A DNA stretch of 64,000 bases, taken from NCBI GenBank assembly GCA_038501195.1, contig JBBPUQ010000001.1, positions 1,736,001 through 1,800,000 of the forward strand, read 5' to 3'. Below, piece after piece: positions 1 through 12,100 of this stretch; the stretch's first letter is position 1, and every line of letters starts with the position of its first letter. The DNA comes from Nemania diffusa. Its lineage: Eukaryota; Ascomycota; Sordariomycetes; Xylariales; Xylariaceae. The notes under the pieces are model-generated. The model was not told the origin of the DNA, did no database searches, and worked only from the letters and a program-made list of their open reading frames with translations. A program made the translations under genes and the position numbers.

Positions 1-1165
1 CTAAAGAAGGAACTCCGTCAAGCTATGACAGATAATTCCGAAGGGGAGTACACTCTTCCTACCGACCGTACTAAGTTCTCCTAATGCGGTAAAGCAACTG
101 CTGATGTTGGTATTAACTAGGGACTTCTCGCTCTCAATTCAACGCTACTCACCTCAAATTATCCGCTAGTGAGGAAGCTTCCTACGCTAAAAGGCCAACA
201 TTACCAACATGGAGGCTTGCATTCGACTAATTGATGCGGCGTACATATTAAGCCATGCTTAATAAGCTGCTCATAGCTGGGGAGCTCACGTCACAATCAC
301 ATCATTATATAACAACTAAAGAAGTAGGTACGATTACATCACTTCCCATTTGTATCAGACAGACCAAAGGTAATCCAATTATAGGCGCCTCTTCGCTAAC
401 CCAAACAGGTTCTGATTCGGCCACATCACAACTGAGCTAAAAGATGTGGTGTCTAAAAGGATAAGAGAGGTATTATTATCAAGCCATATAACTGACCTAC
501 CAACTCCTATGGTATCAACGGCCACACAGCCTTGCCTATACTACATAGGTATGTACGCACTTACTTACAGGCCTGCAGCGTTATGCTACCCTAATCGACG
601 GGCGAATGGCGGATAAACTCCTCGGGGACCGACGTTTGTGAAGCTACCAGCGAACGTTACGGATTATGCGCCCCGGAGGTTCGTGCATCCTACCTGGGGG
701 TGGCGGTAAGATCTACTCTAGTTGCTGGTGTGCGCTCACACCGATGGACTACCCTACGGGCTACCTAGGCCCCAAAGATCTGAGCCCGTCCAGAGCGACA
801 GCGACACCCATGAAGATCAGGCTAGGCTTCCCTCGGACGGTGATAGCACTACATAGGCTCAAATGCTCTGGGCGGACTTTCATCGTAACCACAACTTACC
901 GATCCCCCCACGCGGAACTACCCGAGGCATCTGTAGTGAAGACTATTACTTCCCTGCAGCTAAATGCGTACTATTTTCTGGTCGAAGTAGTAGAGTTGAG
1001 CTCGCGTCTGTCAACATGTACTCTGACAGTTGCTTGGCCTTCTATTCTACCTGACTCCTTTTCAATCGTACAGCGCATTGTGGTATTTTTATTTCGGTTG
1101 TCGTAACGTAGCTGGACTTCTATTGTAGTACAATAGCCACTCTACCCACTGCCAACCCTTTTCTC
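1..1165. other. Intergenic, no gene recognised
   Basis: No open frame here has a recognisable domain, biased composition or splice pattern. The longest frame, about 146 codons at 666-1106 plus, has no family resemblance and is probably chance. The tail of this stretch is the 3' flank of the minus-strand HET gene. Confidence 0.6.
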
Positions 1166-4100
1166 TTATTCCTTAATACGAATCTTAGAATAAGACCGAG
1201 GACTAATCGCAAGCTCCTTGCTGAACTTAGAAAGCATTTCCGCAATACGAGTATAACCACGCCTTTTTGCACTTTTTCGCGCTGTGTCGTCGGGGATTGC
1301 TCCGGCATCTAGAAGGAGCTGCACGATCGCTTCAAACCCACAGCTAACTGCCCAGCCTAGTGCAGGTTTATCCCGATAACAGGCGTTAATATCTACCCCA
1401 AATTTCAAAAATAGCTCAACTATGGCTGTACTCTCATCCCTGACTACGCATATCAATATAGGCATACCCCGACAACAGGCGTTAATATCTGCCCCGAATT
1501 TCAAAAGCAGCTCGACTATAGCCGTATGCCTGTTTGTGACTGCCCAGATCAATGTAGGTATACCCTGATGACGGGCGTCGATATCTACCCCGAATTTCAA
1601 AAGCAGCTCGACTACGGCTGTACGCCCATTCGTGACTGCCAGAAATAATGGGTCAAGCTTGATAGTACAGCCCGTCCATGTTAAATCCTTTGTAGCTCCC
1701 GAATCGTGGCATAATAGCAAGTTAACGATATCACCATGTCCACCTAGACAAGCTGCATGTAAAGGCGAGATCATGCCGTCTTTTAGGTTCGTAGCAGCAC
1801 CTAATGCTAGAAGTTTTCGCACAATCGGCTTACTTCCCGCCCTTGCAGCGAGAGTAATGATGTTTCCGCCAATCTCGCTTGTCAAGTCGGCGTATATATC
1901 GTATCGTGCAATCTGGCGGAATGGCGGTTGATATGCGATCATGGCAGCAGCGAAAAGCAACTTTTGAGTAGGATCCAGTACATGTGCGTTATACAGCCGC
2001 CAAAAATCGAGCTCCCACCCGAAGTTGTCTACCTCGCCTTTATTTTTCGTTAACTTTTTAGTTGCTTCCTTAATCACTTCTTCGGTAGTACATTCTAGTA
2101 AGTCGGCCGCTGGAGATTCTTCTTGGAAGCGGTGGTGCAGCGCTTCCGCTTTTCTCAGAAGGACCTCGCGCTTACCCCTAAGCTTATCAGATTTGGTACG
2201 AAGTCTTCTCAGATCTAGCGATATCGTTTGTTCCGCCTGAAGCAAACGAGCTTCTTCGCGCCATAACCTGTCCCTCTCCTCTCGAATGTCCCACTGCTCC
2301 CGATTTTCGGCCAACCGCTTCGTGATTGATTCTAGCTCAGCTTGTTTCTCTTGGACGGCCACGTCTACGAGTATAAATGATTGCTCCGATCGATGGTATT
2401 GCTGGAAAGTACCTACAACATCTCGCTCTAGTTGCACTCGCTCCAGATCTTTTGTGCAATTATAAGTTTCGGTCATATTTTGCGAGGGGAGAAGCCTCAC
2501 GACAAACATGTTATGATCTCCTACTCTTTTCCGTGTAACTTGGATATGTATATTGGTCGTACCGTTTCCAGCACACTTACTTTCCTCCAAAAATACTTCT
2601 CGGTCGACCTTGTGTAGGTCCTGCTTTACGATGTCTAGTTCAATACTCGTGTTACATGTCACGATATAGTGTTGGGCCCGGGGCGTCGATCCTTCCCGGA
2701 AAAAGTCCAGAACTAGGATGAAATTGGCGGATGCATCTCTCGGTTTAAACATTGCCCACAGACGCCAAAATGAACCCAGCCTTGCCTCATTATTGAGAAC
2801 AAGTATCGAGTTTGTTTTGTCCCAGCAACTATAAGGAGCTACTGACACTAACGCCAAGTCCTTTTCTATTGTATTTTCGATATAGAAGGCATTACGTCTC
2901 TTGCTCTCATCACTCGTGTACGAGAGGTCAACTGGAATGCGAACTTTCTCGATAGTAGCGGATAAATTGCTGTTCTGTAATAGAACAACGGGCTGCTGAG
3001 GGTGCCTGATGTATTCATCATAGCCTCCTAGCCTAACTTGTATTGGGACACCGATGGCTGTCGTTGGTTGACCATCCAAGTGACACTGAAGGATTATAAA
3101 GTGTTGGCCAGAAGAGTCCGTATGTACGTTACGTCGAAGGATCAAGCTCCCGCCTACTACATTTAAAGGCCCGCCAACATGCCTACTCGGCTTGCTGGGG
3201 ATGATATGACTACAGTATGTAAAATTCGAGGGACTCTTCGCGAGTGCTCCACCCGAGTCGGTGCTGAAGAGTTGAGTACTTAAGCCATATTTGCCAAAAT
3301 TCCATGCTAAGACCGAGTCGTCATTGATATGATGTGCTATAACCTCTTGGAGTCGGAGAAAGGCCTTGTCACCTTCCCCGTACACCATTGGCATCGTAAT
3401 ACCGAAGATACCAAGTAGGCAGTACGCTAGGTCTTCTGTACGCTTTGTGACCCGATTCGCAGCCCAAGACATGCGTTGCGCAACGCTAGCCTCATTTATT
3501 GGGACAATTCCGAGCAAGAAACTGCGAGGGATGTGGGTGATCTGAATAAGTGCTGCGACTACCTGTGGATCCCGTTTGTAGCCAATAGCTATCCAATTGC
3601 CATCATAGAAGCGTAGAATATCAGGGGCAATAAGTTCTTGCAAAGTCCATCCTCTTCGGAACCAACGGCTTTTCCAAAAGGCGGATTGAGACTGGAAGGG
3701 ATCTTCGGTAGAATCGACATCACATAGAAATGCGTAGCAAAGCCTGGCATTTTTGTACCACTTAAACATTGAGTTGATGGCTATTACGAATTAGTATAAT
3801 TACAGTATCCAAATGGGAAGTTCAAGATGCTGGAATGTCTAATAGCGCAAGGTCCTGCTAGTGATATTGAACCACAAAAGAACCCAATATGAAGCTTACT
3901 GCCAGGATGTGAGTTAATATTGATAGTTGTTTCATTTGAGAAACGTGTTCGGCCTTATACGTACCCTTCACTTAGCTCCGTTGAGTTCGTTTTGTCAATG
4001 CAACATGTGTCGATCCAAACGTAGGAGAGATTATCGAGGATCGCCTGGGCGCAGCACTCGTCGAACTTTTCTCGACCGGGTCCTGTCTTCAACTCATCCG

Positions 4101-4233
4101 CCTGGAGGTCTTGGAAAGAGATTTCTTCATGGTCAGGGCCCCACGTGTGGGATAGTATCGCATAAGGGGGGGTGGGCTTGGTGTCGTCAGTGAAGCCTTC
4201 GAGACTTCTCGTATGAACATTTAGTAACCGCAC
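1166..4233 (-). CDS. HET-domain / coiled-coil / ankyrin protein, probably frameshifted at the exon junction
   Basis: This is a heterokaryon-incompatibility (HET) family protein, a class of fungal non-self-recognition and cell-death factors. Exon 1 (4233-3965) encodes the HET start, with MRLLNVHTRSLEGF, PPYAILSHTWG, SYVWIDTCCIDK and STELSE. Exon 2 (3780-1166) continues with AINSMFKWYKNARLCYAFL, RRGWTLQELIAP, SVAQRMSWAANR and DLAYCLLGIFGITMPMVYGEG. A charged coiled coil follows, encoded at about 2345-2110, and then roughly five to six ankyrin repeats (about 1890-1290), three of them 32-residue near-copies. The intron 3964-3781 has a GTACGT donor, an ATACTAAT branch site and a TAG acceptor. However, the phases do not match: exon 1 ends with two bases of a codon (GAA GG) and exon 2 begins with two (CC ATC). 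One G fewer in the GGG at 3964-3966 would restore E-A-I-N-S-M. A real frameshift, a base-call error or unusual splicing would each explain this. Confidence 0.85.
1382..1622 (-). repeat. Three 96-bp ankyrin-coding tandem repeats
   Basis: Near-identical 49-base segments begin at 1382, 1478 and 1574, spaced exactly 96 bases apart. They encode the ankyrin helix (T)AIVELLLKFGADINA and variants of it. Copies two and three differ at about six of 49 positions. The 32-residue period and high DNA similarity point to recent duplication or ongoing homogenisation within the C-terminal recognition region of the HET gene. Confidence 0.85.
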
Positions 4234-5718
4234 TATAGTCCATTGGAGTTAGAGATGAGCCTAGATGCAGTATAAGGCCACCACGACAGATTCTATCACC
4301 TTGACTTACTGATAGATAGCGTTCGAGCGGGGTGGATTAATATAGCGCTGGCTAGGCGAAATGGTCGACGTCAAGTTCTATTCTACTTGCGGAACGCAGA
4401 TTAATAGAGCAATATACGAACTTGAAGTGCCCAAAAGACAGATGATAAAACTACCGACATTGATTGCTGAATAGTTTATTATAGTCAGCCTCACCAAGTA
4501 CCTATCGACCCCACTCCTTGGAGAAGCCCCTTTGGAGTTACATTGAAACCTTTTTCCATCGAGTGTAGGCATTGCTAAGCATTCCAGCCCTAAATCCTAC
4601 AAGTCCTAGATAAATGATATATACTCGATATTATAGTCCACCTAGATGGGCCACCTTTCATAGCTGGACTGCAGCCCCTCAATCTGGTTTAAGTAATAAC
4701 TTCTGCCACGCCCAAAGGAGCAAAAGTCTTGTTAAAATCTTTCGGCCACAGCGTGTCGACTTAAAAGCTCAACTTACCAGCATTTTGTAAAACCAAAAGA
4801 AATTAGAAAATTACATACACGTTTAAAACCTATAGCGCGGTAGCTATACGATAAATAGAAAATAAGCGACCGTCAAACGAAGAAAGTAAAGTGGTCTAGT
4901 CCAGCTACCTATAAAAGGTAGTAGTCTATGGCGAGCGCAGGGTGGAATGAAGGCTACCTAACATAATCCACAGAGCAGAGGTACTCGTCCAGGCTATCTA
5001 CTATCTAACGCGATTAACCTATCACTGACGACCCCTGAATTGATTACCTCGCTTATTCCAATTTCCTTTTTCCTACAGGGGACCCATCCCCCTTGTCAGG
5101 GCTTTGCCAGAGCGCGTAACAGCTGTAGCCGGCTGGCTGTATGCGTAGCTTCAAATATAACATAAACACCATTCTTGATGAATGTTGATAACCTACTTCA
5201 CAACGAACTATTGTATCAGGCATTGAACTGCTAATTTTAGGTTATCTTACATTCCATGATACCCGATGTAACGAACAACAAGCATCTCTATTTCTAATCT
5301 TAGCAGGTACCTGCAGGTTAGCTTTATGCTGTAGAAAACACGCTACTATACTCTTGGGCTTAGGGTATACCGACATTGTCTAAAAATAGCGTACTATAAT
5401 TGAGGTATAAGTATAACCCAGGGAGATTACTTATAAGTCCTAGAATGCATCCCAAAAACTTAGGACAATATTTCTAAACCCATTGACTCGGCCCCCAATG
5501 TCGGGCGATAAAGTCGCAGCTTGATCGCTTTAGGACTCCCACAGGGGTATTTGCATCAATTACTACTATTATATAAGGAGTAGAGTCCTCCCCTATCCTT
5601 AAAGGAGGACTCAGGAATCAATGAAATTGAGCCCGTAACCTATACTGCGATCGATCTTCACTCTGGACCTTATTCTCTGACACCCAACCATTATAATCTT
5701 CACAATAGGCGCAATAAC
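4234..5718. other. Intergenic between the divergent HET genes
   Basis: This stretch separates the minus-strand HET-ankyrin gene from the plus-strand HET gene. No credible gene is visible. It presumably carries both promoters. Confidence 0.6.
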
Positions 5719-7026
5719 ATGTTCCTCCTTAACACAGCGACTTTTGAGCTGCGATACGGCGACCAGGCAAACTTCAAACAGGGTGAGGGGTACGCTATCC
5801 TCTCGCACCGTTGGGTTGGGGACGAGATCAACTTTCAGCAGCTCCATGACGTGGTCGCAGAACTTCTCTCAGGCAGGACACCTTCTAGTACCATCCAAAT
5901 CGACAAGATTCGCGGCGCGTGTAAAGCGGCGCGCGACTTGAACTTCAAATGGTTGTGGATCGACTCGTGTTGTATCGACAAGACCAATGCAGTTGATCTA
6001 GACGAGACTATTAGGTCTATGTTCAAATGGTATGGCGGCTCCAAAGTATGCATCACGTATTTGAGCGATGTGGAATCCACCGGTGGTCGAGGACCTAGCG
6101 TCTTTAATAGCAATGAAAGAAAAGGACCATCGCTATGGTTCACCCGTGGATGGACTCTGCAAGAACTGTTAGCCCCGAGCAACATGCGAATCTACAACAA
6201 GAATTGGGACTACATAGGCACCAAGATTGATCACGCAGAGGCGCTCTCGCAGATTACGGGTATAGACGCGGAGTATCTGACGGGCAAGAAAAGCTTCCGG
6301 GCAGCTTGCGTCGCCACCAAGATGAGCTGGATGGCTGGACGAACGACGACAAGAGTGGAAGACATCGCATACAGTATGCTCGGCATCTTCGACGTCCACA
6401 TGAATACCAGGTACAGCGAGGGCGGGGAGGCTTTCATGCGCCTACAGCAGGAACTTCTGACTGCCTCTAATTTACTTATAGACGAGTCTCTGTTCGCGTG
6501 GCGGATGCCAGAGCCTGATGCTGGGGCTAAGTTTCTGGGCTCGAGGCAGGAGATCCCCTGGCAGGCGGGTGAATGGGGGCTTCTCGCCGCTTCTCCCGAG
6601 TGGTTCAAATACTCGGGCAGCGTGACGCTCGAGCGGGCGCCGGACATTCACAGACCGCCCAACGACTTCAAAGTAGCGCGGGCGGGCATCATCGCGTTCA
6701 TCCCCACGATCGGCAAGACGAAATCCGAATGGGCATTCCAAGCCGCAGCAACCTGGAGCTTCGTGGGCTGGCCACTCCTCTTCCTGCCGCGCAAGGTGCT
6801 GCCGAAGAAGCGTGGCGCAAAGGACTTCGAATACCCGCTCAAAGCCTGTATAGGCGATCAGCAGGGAAGTTTGCAGCCGGTGCGGATTCTGCTACGTCCC
6901 GTGTCTAATGGGTTTCAGAGAATTCACAGTACTGAGTTTGTGCAAGGCCCAGCCCAGCGCGCCACGCGGAGAGGGCACGTAGAAGAGGGCAAGATACTCC
7001 AGCCGTTGCTAGCAAACACTGAATAA
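5719..7026 (+). CDS. HET-domain protein, intact, single exon (435 aa)
   Basis: A complete open frame encodes a HET-domain protein. Motifs appear in the family order: MFLLNTATFELRYG at the start, YAILSHRWVGDEINFQQL (residues about 30-48), KWLWIDSCCIDKTNAVDLDE (about 80-100), SMFKWYGGSKVCITYLSDVE, FTRGWTLQELLAPSNMRIYN (about 145), KMSWMAGRTTTRVEDIAYSMLGIF (about 205-230) and RYSEGGEAFMRLQQEL. About 190 residues after the HET core match no family I recognise, and there are no ankyrin, WD40 or NACHT repeats. The DNA is visibly richer in G+C than the neighbouring HET-ankyrin gene, and the site where that gene has an intron is uninterrupted here. The HET role in vegetative incompatibility is known for the family; the trigger and partner of this protein are unknown. 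Confidence 0.93.
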   Translation: MFLLNTATFELRYGDQANFKQGEGYAILSHRWVGDEINFQQLHDVVAELLSGRTPSSTIQIDKIRGACKAARDLNFKWLWIDSCCIDKTNAVDLDETIRSMFKWYGGSKVCITYLSDVESTGGRGPSVFNSNERKGPSLWFTRGWTLQELLAPSNMRIYNKNWDYIGTKIDHAEALSQITGIDAEYLTGKKSFRAACVATKMSWMAGRTTTRVEDIAYSMLGIFDVHMNTRYSEGGEAFMRLQQELLTASNLLIDESLFAWRMPEPDAGAKFLGSRQEIPWQAGEWGLLAASPEWFKYSGSVTLERAPDIHRPPNDFKVARAGIIAFIPTIGKTKSEWAFQAAATWSFVGWPLLFLPRKVLPKKRGAKDFEYPLKACIGDQQGSLQPVRILLRPVSNGFQRIHSTEFVQGPAQRATRRGHVEEGKILQPLLANTE

Positions 7027-7337
7027 TGGTTTCGCGCACTACTCGTACATATATTGGATAGAAAAAAATGGTGACAGACGGAGACTTGGTTGTTGCTGGC
7101 CATTATGCCCCCTCGATTTAGACACGGACGGGGGCCGGGGGATGGGGACAAAAGATTAAGTTAAACTTCATAATACGATGCAAAAATTAGCCGAGTAAAA
7201 ATATGAGCTCGCGGCAGCTTTAACGTTAAATACCAGAATATAAAATAAATAGACGGTATTCGACCGACAACCTCTGGCCTCCCCCAGCTTGCCTGTCTCC
7301 AGACTTATGTGCCTCTTCATCCATGTTCGATCTGAGC
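7027..7337. other. Intergenic between convergent genes
   Basis: A short spacer between the HET gene (plus) and the membrane glycoprotein gene (minus). Nothing is recognised apart from the 3' flanks. Confidence 0.6.
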
Positions 7338-8130
7338 CTAATATAGCAAAGTCCCGCTAGTAACTATCTCAACGTCCTCGTTCATCTGCCTTCCACTTTG
7401 CATCCTCGAAATCGCCAGAACGATAAGGGTAATGACAACCGTTAAGAACGGGATGCCGATGCCAAGTCCAATTCCAAGTCCTAATCTCAACTTGTTGTAT
7501 TCTGTTTTGCGAGTTATATCGATCTGAGTTTGGATATAGTCTTTGACGATGGGTAGCTGAACAGTAAATAGCTGAGAAGTGGTCATAGGAAAATTCTCTC
7601 CGGTATGTACTGCTCCCGGTTGTGAAATTATGAGTAGGTTCCCACTGTACTGGCTAGCATTGAACCACGCCATCTCCGGAGTCATGTTGGGCGCTAAGGG
7701 CGTGGGAAATGATGCGAGTATCTCCCCCGGGTTGAAAATATACTCTGATTCCGTCGTATCTACATGATGATGAAGATAAGTATAAGATAAGATCAAAGCT
7801 TGAGGTTATATTGGAGTGCTCACAAGTCTCCCACACCTTGAAGTTCATTTGCCATTCTATCCGCACCGGAACGTCGGCCTGTCCCCGAGGTCCAAATACC
7901 CAGGAAATTGTATAGTTGGTACCGCCTAGCAGGGCTGGGAGCTGAACAGAGTTGTCTGACATCCAAGGGTATGAGCCAGGTAGTTCACGGCATCCTTCGT
8001 CGTAGTAGTCATCGCATTGTTTAAAAGAGGTCAGGCATAATTGGTCCTCAGGGCAGTGCTGTCCCATGTCCACACCGAGGACAACGTGCGCAAAGAGCGA
8101 TATAACAGCCGTGAATTCATATAACATCAT
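7338..8130 (-). CDS. Uncharacterised secreted/type I membrane glycoprotein (242 aa)
   Basis: Two exons, 8130-7824 and 7759-7338, are joined by a 64-bp intron (GTGAGC donor, GTAG acceptor) that keeps frame as ETYTTESEY. The N-terminus MMLYEFTAVISLFAHVVLG looks like a signal peptide. The ectodomain has paired cysteines (HCPEDQLCLTSFKQCDDYYDEGC spread over residues about 26-50) and N-glycosylation sequons (NYT, NMT, NAS). Near the C-terminus, GLGIGLGIGIPFLTVVITLIVLAI is a glycine-rich membrane span followed by a short cytoplasmic tail of about 25 residues. The layout resembles small fungal one-pass cell-surface glycoproteins of unknown function. I do not recognise a named domain and assign no biochemical role. 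Confidence 0.8.
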
Positions 8131-8770
8131 CGCTTGCCTATTTTGAAAGAGTTAGATTAGAGAAAATATCCAAGGGTGCCTGGTCGATAGAAGATCTGTC
8201 TATTGCCGCTTCTGGGTCCGGCACTTGGCTAGTCGGTCCGCAATCATGAAGTGGTCCCCGTCCCTCCTCTCCTCTTCTACTGTGTCTATCACTATCTGGG
8301 TTGTCACAGTGGCTAGAATAGTTAAACTTCTCAGGGTGTTCGAGAGCCGTGAGCCACAGAATCCTACCCCTTCGGGGTTGTGTGACGGTTTGACTACTAG
8401 TTGGTGAACCTCTAAGCGCGTTCTCTATTGGATAACGGGGTTTTACGAGTCTGAGTGGTTCTTGAGGTGGCCTATATCGCACACTGACTTGAAGCAATCA
8501 CTCGTTCGAGTACTACACGACTAGTTAGTTCTAGCTAGTCAAGGTTACAAGCGTGCTCCTCAAAGCTCTCTAACACCAAGCACGCACTGTAAGCTAGATG
8601 GTGTAGCATTACATCTCGTGGAGAAAAACGTCTTGAATGTTGCATTTCAAAGTCAGTATCAAATACGTAGTAAGTAATATAGAATTTGAAGAATGTGCTT
8701 TATGCTTAAGAACAATTTTATGACGCGGGGCCTTGCTAAGTCGTATATAAATATCTAGCCTTGTTTTCCC
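8131..8770. other. Intergenic, no gene recognised
   Basis: A 119-codon minus-strand frame (8138-8497) has a composition typical of chance frames and no domain signature. Nothing else is supported before the HET fragment. Confidence 0.5.
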
Positions 8771-9160
8771 CATCAGCAATTGATACGGCCGTATTACCAA
8801 ACATAAGTGTATCTGCCGCCTGTGGCGAAACGCATGTCCTGTGCGGCTTACCGAGCAACTACGCGCCCTGAAAACATAACGTACTATTTGTTGGGAATAT
8901 TCAACAATAATATGCCTTTGCGTTACGGTGAAGGAGCTAGGGCTTTTATCAATCTGCGAAGGAAAATTATCCGGTATTTAGGGCTGGCCTGGGGTAGCTT
9001 GGACGCACAAAAGCTGAGCGCCCAATCGACACATAATATGGAAAGTGGTGCTCTCGCTACCGACCTGCTCGATTTGGGGATTGTTATTTTTGATCTTCGG
9101 TCGCTATATGGAGACATGGAAACAGTGATCCAAGTCGTTAATAATGAGTATGCGGGATGA
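8771..9160 (+). pseudogene. Decayed HET-domain fragment
   Basis: This is a relic of the middle of a HET domain. One frame reads SAIDTAVLPNISVSAAC up to about 8823. The next frame continues VAKRMSCAAYRATTRPENI, then YYLLGIFNNNMPLRYGEGA, matching the family pattern (VAxRMSWAAxRxTTRxED, YCLLGIFxxxMPLxYGEG). The join implies loss of two bases at about 8822-8824. Neither the N-terminal AILSHTW/WIDTCCID half nor a RGWTLQELLAP motif is visible upstream, so the locus is truncated as well as frameshifted. It lies within 2 kb of an intact HET gene, consistent with birth-and-death turnover. Confidence 0.75.
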
Positions 9161-12100
9161 CTCTGTTGCATTGCCCTAGTATTAAAGCAAAGTTTGGAAA
9201 CTCAACAAGAACATCATCTCGATCCCTTCCAGACAAGCCGAGGCTCCTGGTATCTCAAAATGCAACATAACTGATTGATAGTTGATGAAATGAGCTATAG
9301 AAGTCATCAGTGCTTTCGAATTCGGGAGAAACACAAATCTTCCCCTCGCTAGGGGAAATCGGATGTCAGAATCCTAGTAGAAAGTCTATACATGTAGGCG
9401 AGTTGAACGAACCAATGGACATTACTTACCGCCCTAATGTTAGTAGACTTTTATAGTTTGGTATCCCTGATGCAAAATAGTCAATCAGTGATCTTCTGGA
9501 TCGCAAATAACTATGACGGCGACATCTCTGTCGCCATCATCGCCCCGACCCTGCTGAGCCCACACCACGGTCGGTAGATTAGTGCCCGAGGGCGACGGGA
9601 AGGTCTCGAGTCTCCGTGCGTGTAGGTATTTGGCGCTACACGAGATTTTCCATCTGGCGATAGGGTAGAGCACTATCTAGAACGACAGAACTCGCAACGC
9701 GTTCTCATGTTAAAGTAGGTAGGTAGTTAGACTCAATTCCCTACCGCACTAATAGAGGCACGCAGTATTTACTTCCAGAAAAGGCAAGCATAAGAGAATA
9801 AACAGAACTTGATTGGATAACTGAGAGATACACTGTATCTATTCATTCTAAATGCACTGTAGTGCTCATTATTGGTCTCATTAGCACTGTGTATATACAC
9901 TGTACTCAACCTCTTGGCTGCTTAGAGTGCTCCAAATAAAGTGCATTGCGAACGGACGATTCTGTACGCATTGAATTCCAATCTTGATTTTGATTTAATG
10001 CGTCACCGCCGGGGTGTCCCGCTTTCCGGGCGGACGGGAGCTCGGTCGATCAAACTGGCACAGACTGACTGCTCGGGACAGCCGCATTGGACCCTGAGGG
10101 AAGCCTTGAAGGTCCAACTACCAATAGCTATTTATTATGAACAAGGACAAGTGACTCTCCAGCGAAACCTTAATGGTAGGTGTGTTCGCTAGCGATGGAT
10201 TGAAGAGCCGCTTAGTAGGCAGTGTAGCCGTAGATTCGATGATGTCGTAAACTAAATACCTAGGTAGCTAGGTAATTGCTGAAGCATAGAAATAGTCAAT
10301 CAGACTGATGCCCAGATATCAAGCATGGTCGATAACCGCAGCGGACAGACATAGATTGGCAACAAGCATGCTGGAAGTGGGACAATAGGCAAGTAGAAAG
10401 TGGGGTTCTTGAAACGGTGTGGACTAATACGAGACAAGCCTAGCACGCTGCACGATGCTAGAAGGGGGGTTTCTGTGTAAGACGATTGGCCAGTATAGTG
10501 GGGCTCAATTAAAATTTGCGCGTCGATTAGACGCGACACTGTCGCGCTCAAGACGCGTTTCGAGTTTCGAACGGCTTATTCCTCTGTTCTAAGTTCCCCC
10601 TCCCTGGCCCCCTCCCCCTCTTGTTCCCTCCACCCACCCTTCGTAGCTGTCATGAGATAGTCACCCATCCCTCGAGCGACAATGAAAATAGAGTGCGTGT
10701 AACAAACTGTATTCATATGAATGCTACGTCCCTAGTGTAGAAAGCTATATCGTGTTCGTAGATGAGACCTTTTGATTGCACCCCCCCTTAAACTACTTAT
10801 GGAGGTGGTATAATATAAGGAAAGACGAAAGTTTTATATTTTATAGCAAGTCTGGCTAGGCGAACAAGGGATACTCTGTCCACCTGACGGGGGCCTATTT
10901 AGTGATGCTCCAAACTAAAACTATCACACCCATCCCGCATCATACTTACCTCCCTTTAGATTCATTGCTTGAGATTATTGAAAGGGGGAAACAGAATAGT
11001 TTCCAGTCTCACCTGGATGAGAACAATACCCAGGCTATAGATTCAAAAGATGAGAGCACACGATCGGCGACAATCTTTCATGGGATTTACGATGCGGGGA
11101 TAAACTACGGGGTAAACTGACTACAGGTCGAGGTATGGTCTCTGGGTTTCAGATAGCCCTCTATGTAATATTGTAATAGAAATAACGAGAAGGAGGGGGT
11201 TTAGTATAATATTCTGTAAATTGGTTGCCTAGCCATCGACTGGATAACCTAGAGAGTCGTAGGGAAAACAAGCGAAGGGGCTGGCGTGGTAGTAACCTCG
11301 ATGCGCCTACTACCTCTCTGCTGTAGATGTTTAAAGTGACGCTTATTAATAGGCGCTAGATGACCCTGCTGATCCGCTACCTTTACTCATATTCTATAAT
11401 GACTATGGGCGGTTGAAGAGGTTTCACAGTACCGGTTGATCTCGCTAGTAAGATTACGACATGCACCCGACCTGCGAACCCCAAAGGATGTTTCTGTTCT
11501 TATTACCTCGCCTGAGTACATGACGAAAGGGGCGTCAGGCCGCGGCAAATTCTCCAGGGCGAAGAGCGCGTATTTCGATGACCTAGCCTTTGAATTGAGA
11601 AGTGCTAGGGATAAGGGTAGGTAGCATTTGACTGGGGCAAGCTAGTTGCTACTGCGTTATCTTTCGGCACTGGAATGGGTTGATTAAGGCGAAGTGACGA
11701 CCTACCTGGCAAGTGACTGGAGTACAGGTCTCTCTATGCTAATTCTTGCCATCTGGCTTGGTCCCTCTTACCTTGGCCGCGATATATCATCTCGGTAAAC
11801 AGTAGATATGTAATGAATTAGAATGAACAATCTTTAGACTACCTACTTGCGCATACTCCTTGGGTACTTGGACTGTTAAAAAGCAGCCTGGAACAGTAAA
11901 TAGTTCCATATAATAGGTAGGTAGTTGAGCTCATAGGTACCCACCCACCCTACATCTTTGCGCCCTTGCAAGGTACCTATGTAGGTAGTGTAGAAAGTGC
12001 TACGCTTCGCGACTCAGCGTTGATTGGCTGTACACCTCACAGTCCCGCTTTTCTGACCGAAAAACCTGAGGGTACAGAGGTACTCACAGCGTTATAGTGT

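Noticed and set aside
666..1106. 146-codon plus-strand open frame
   Set aside because: No domain, no codon bias, no conserved pattern; overlaps another frame of equal quality.
8138..8497. 119-codon minus-strand open frame upstream of the membrane glycoprotein
   Set aside because: Charged, low-information sequence with no signal peptide or family motif; likely promoter DNA.
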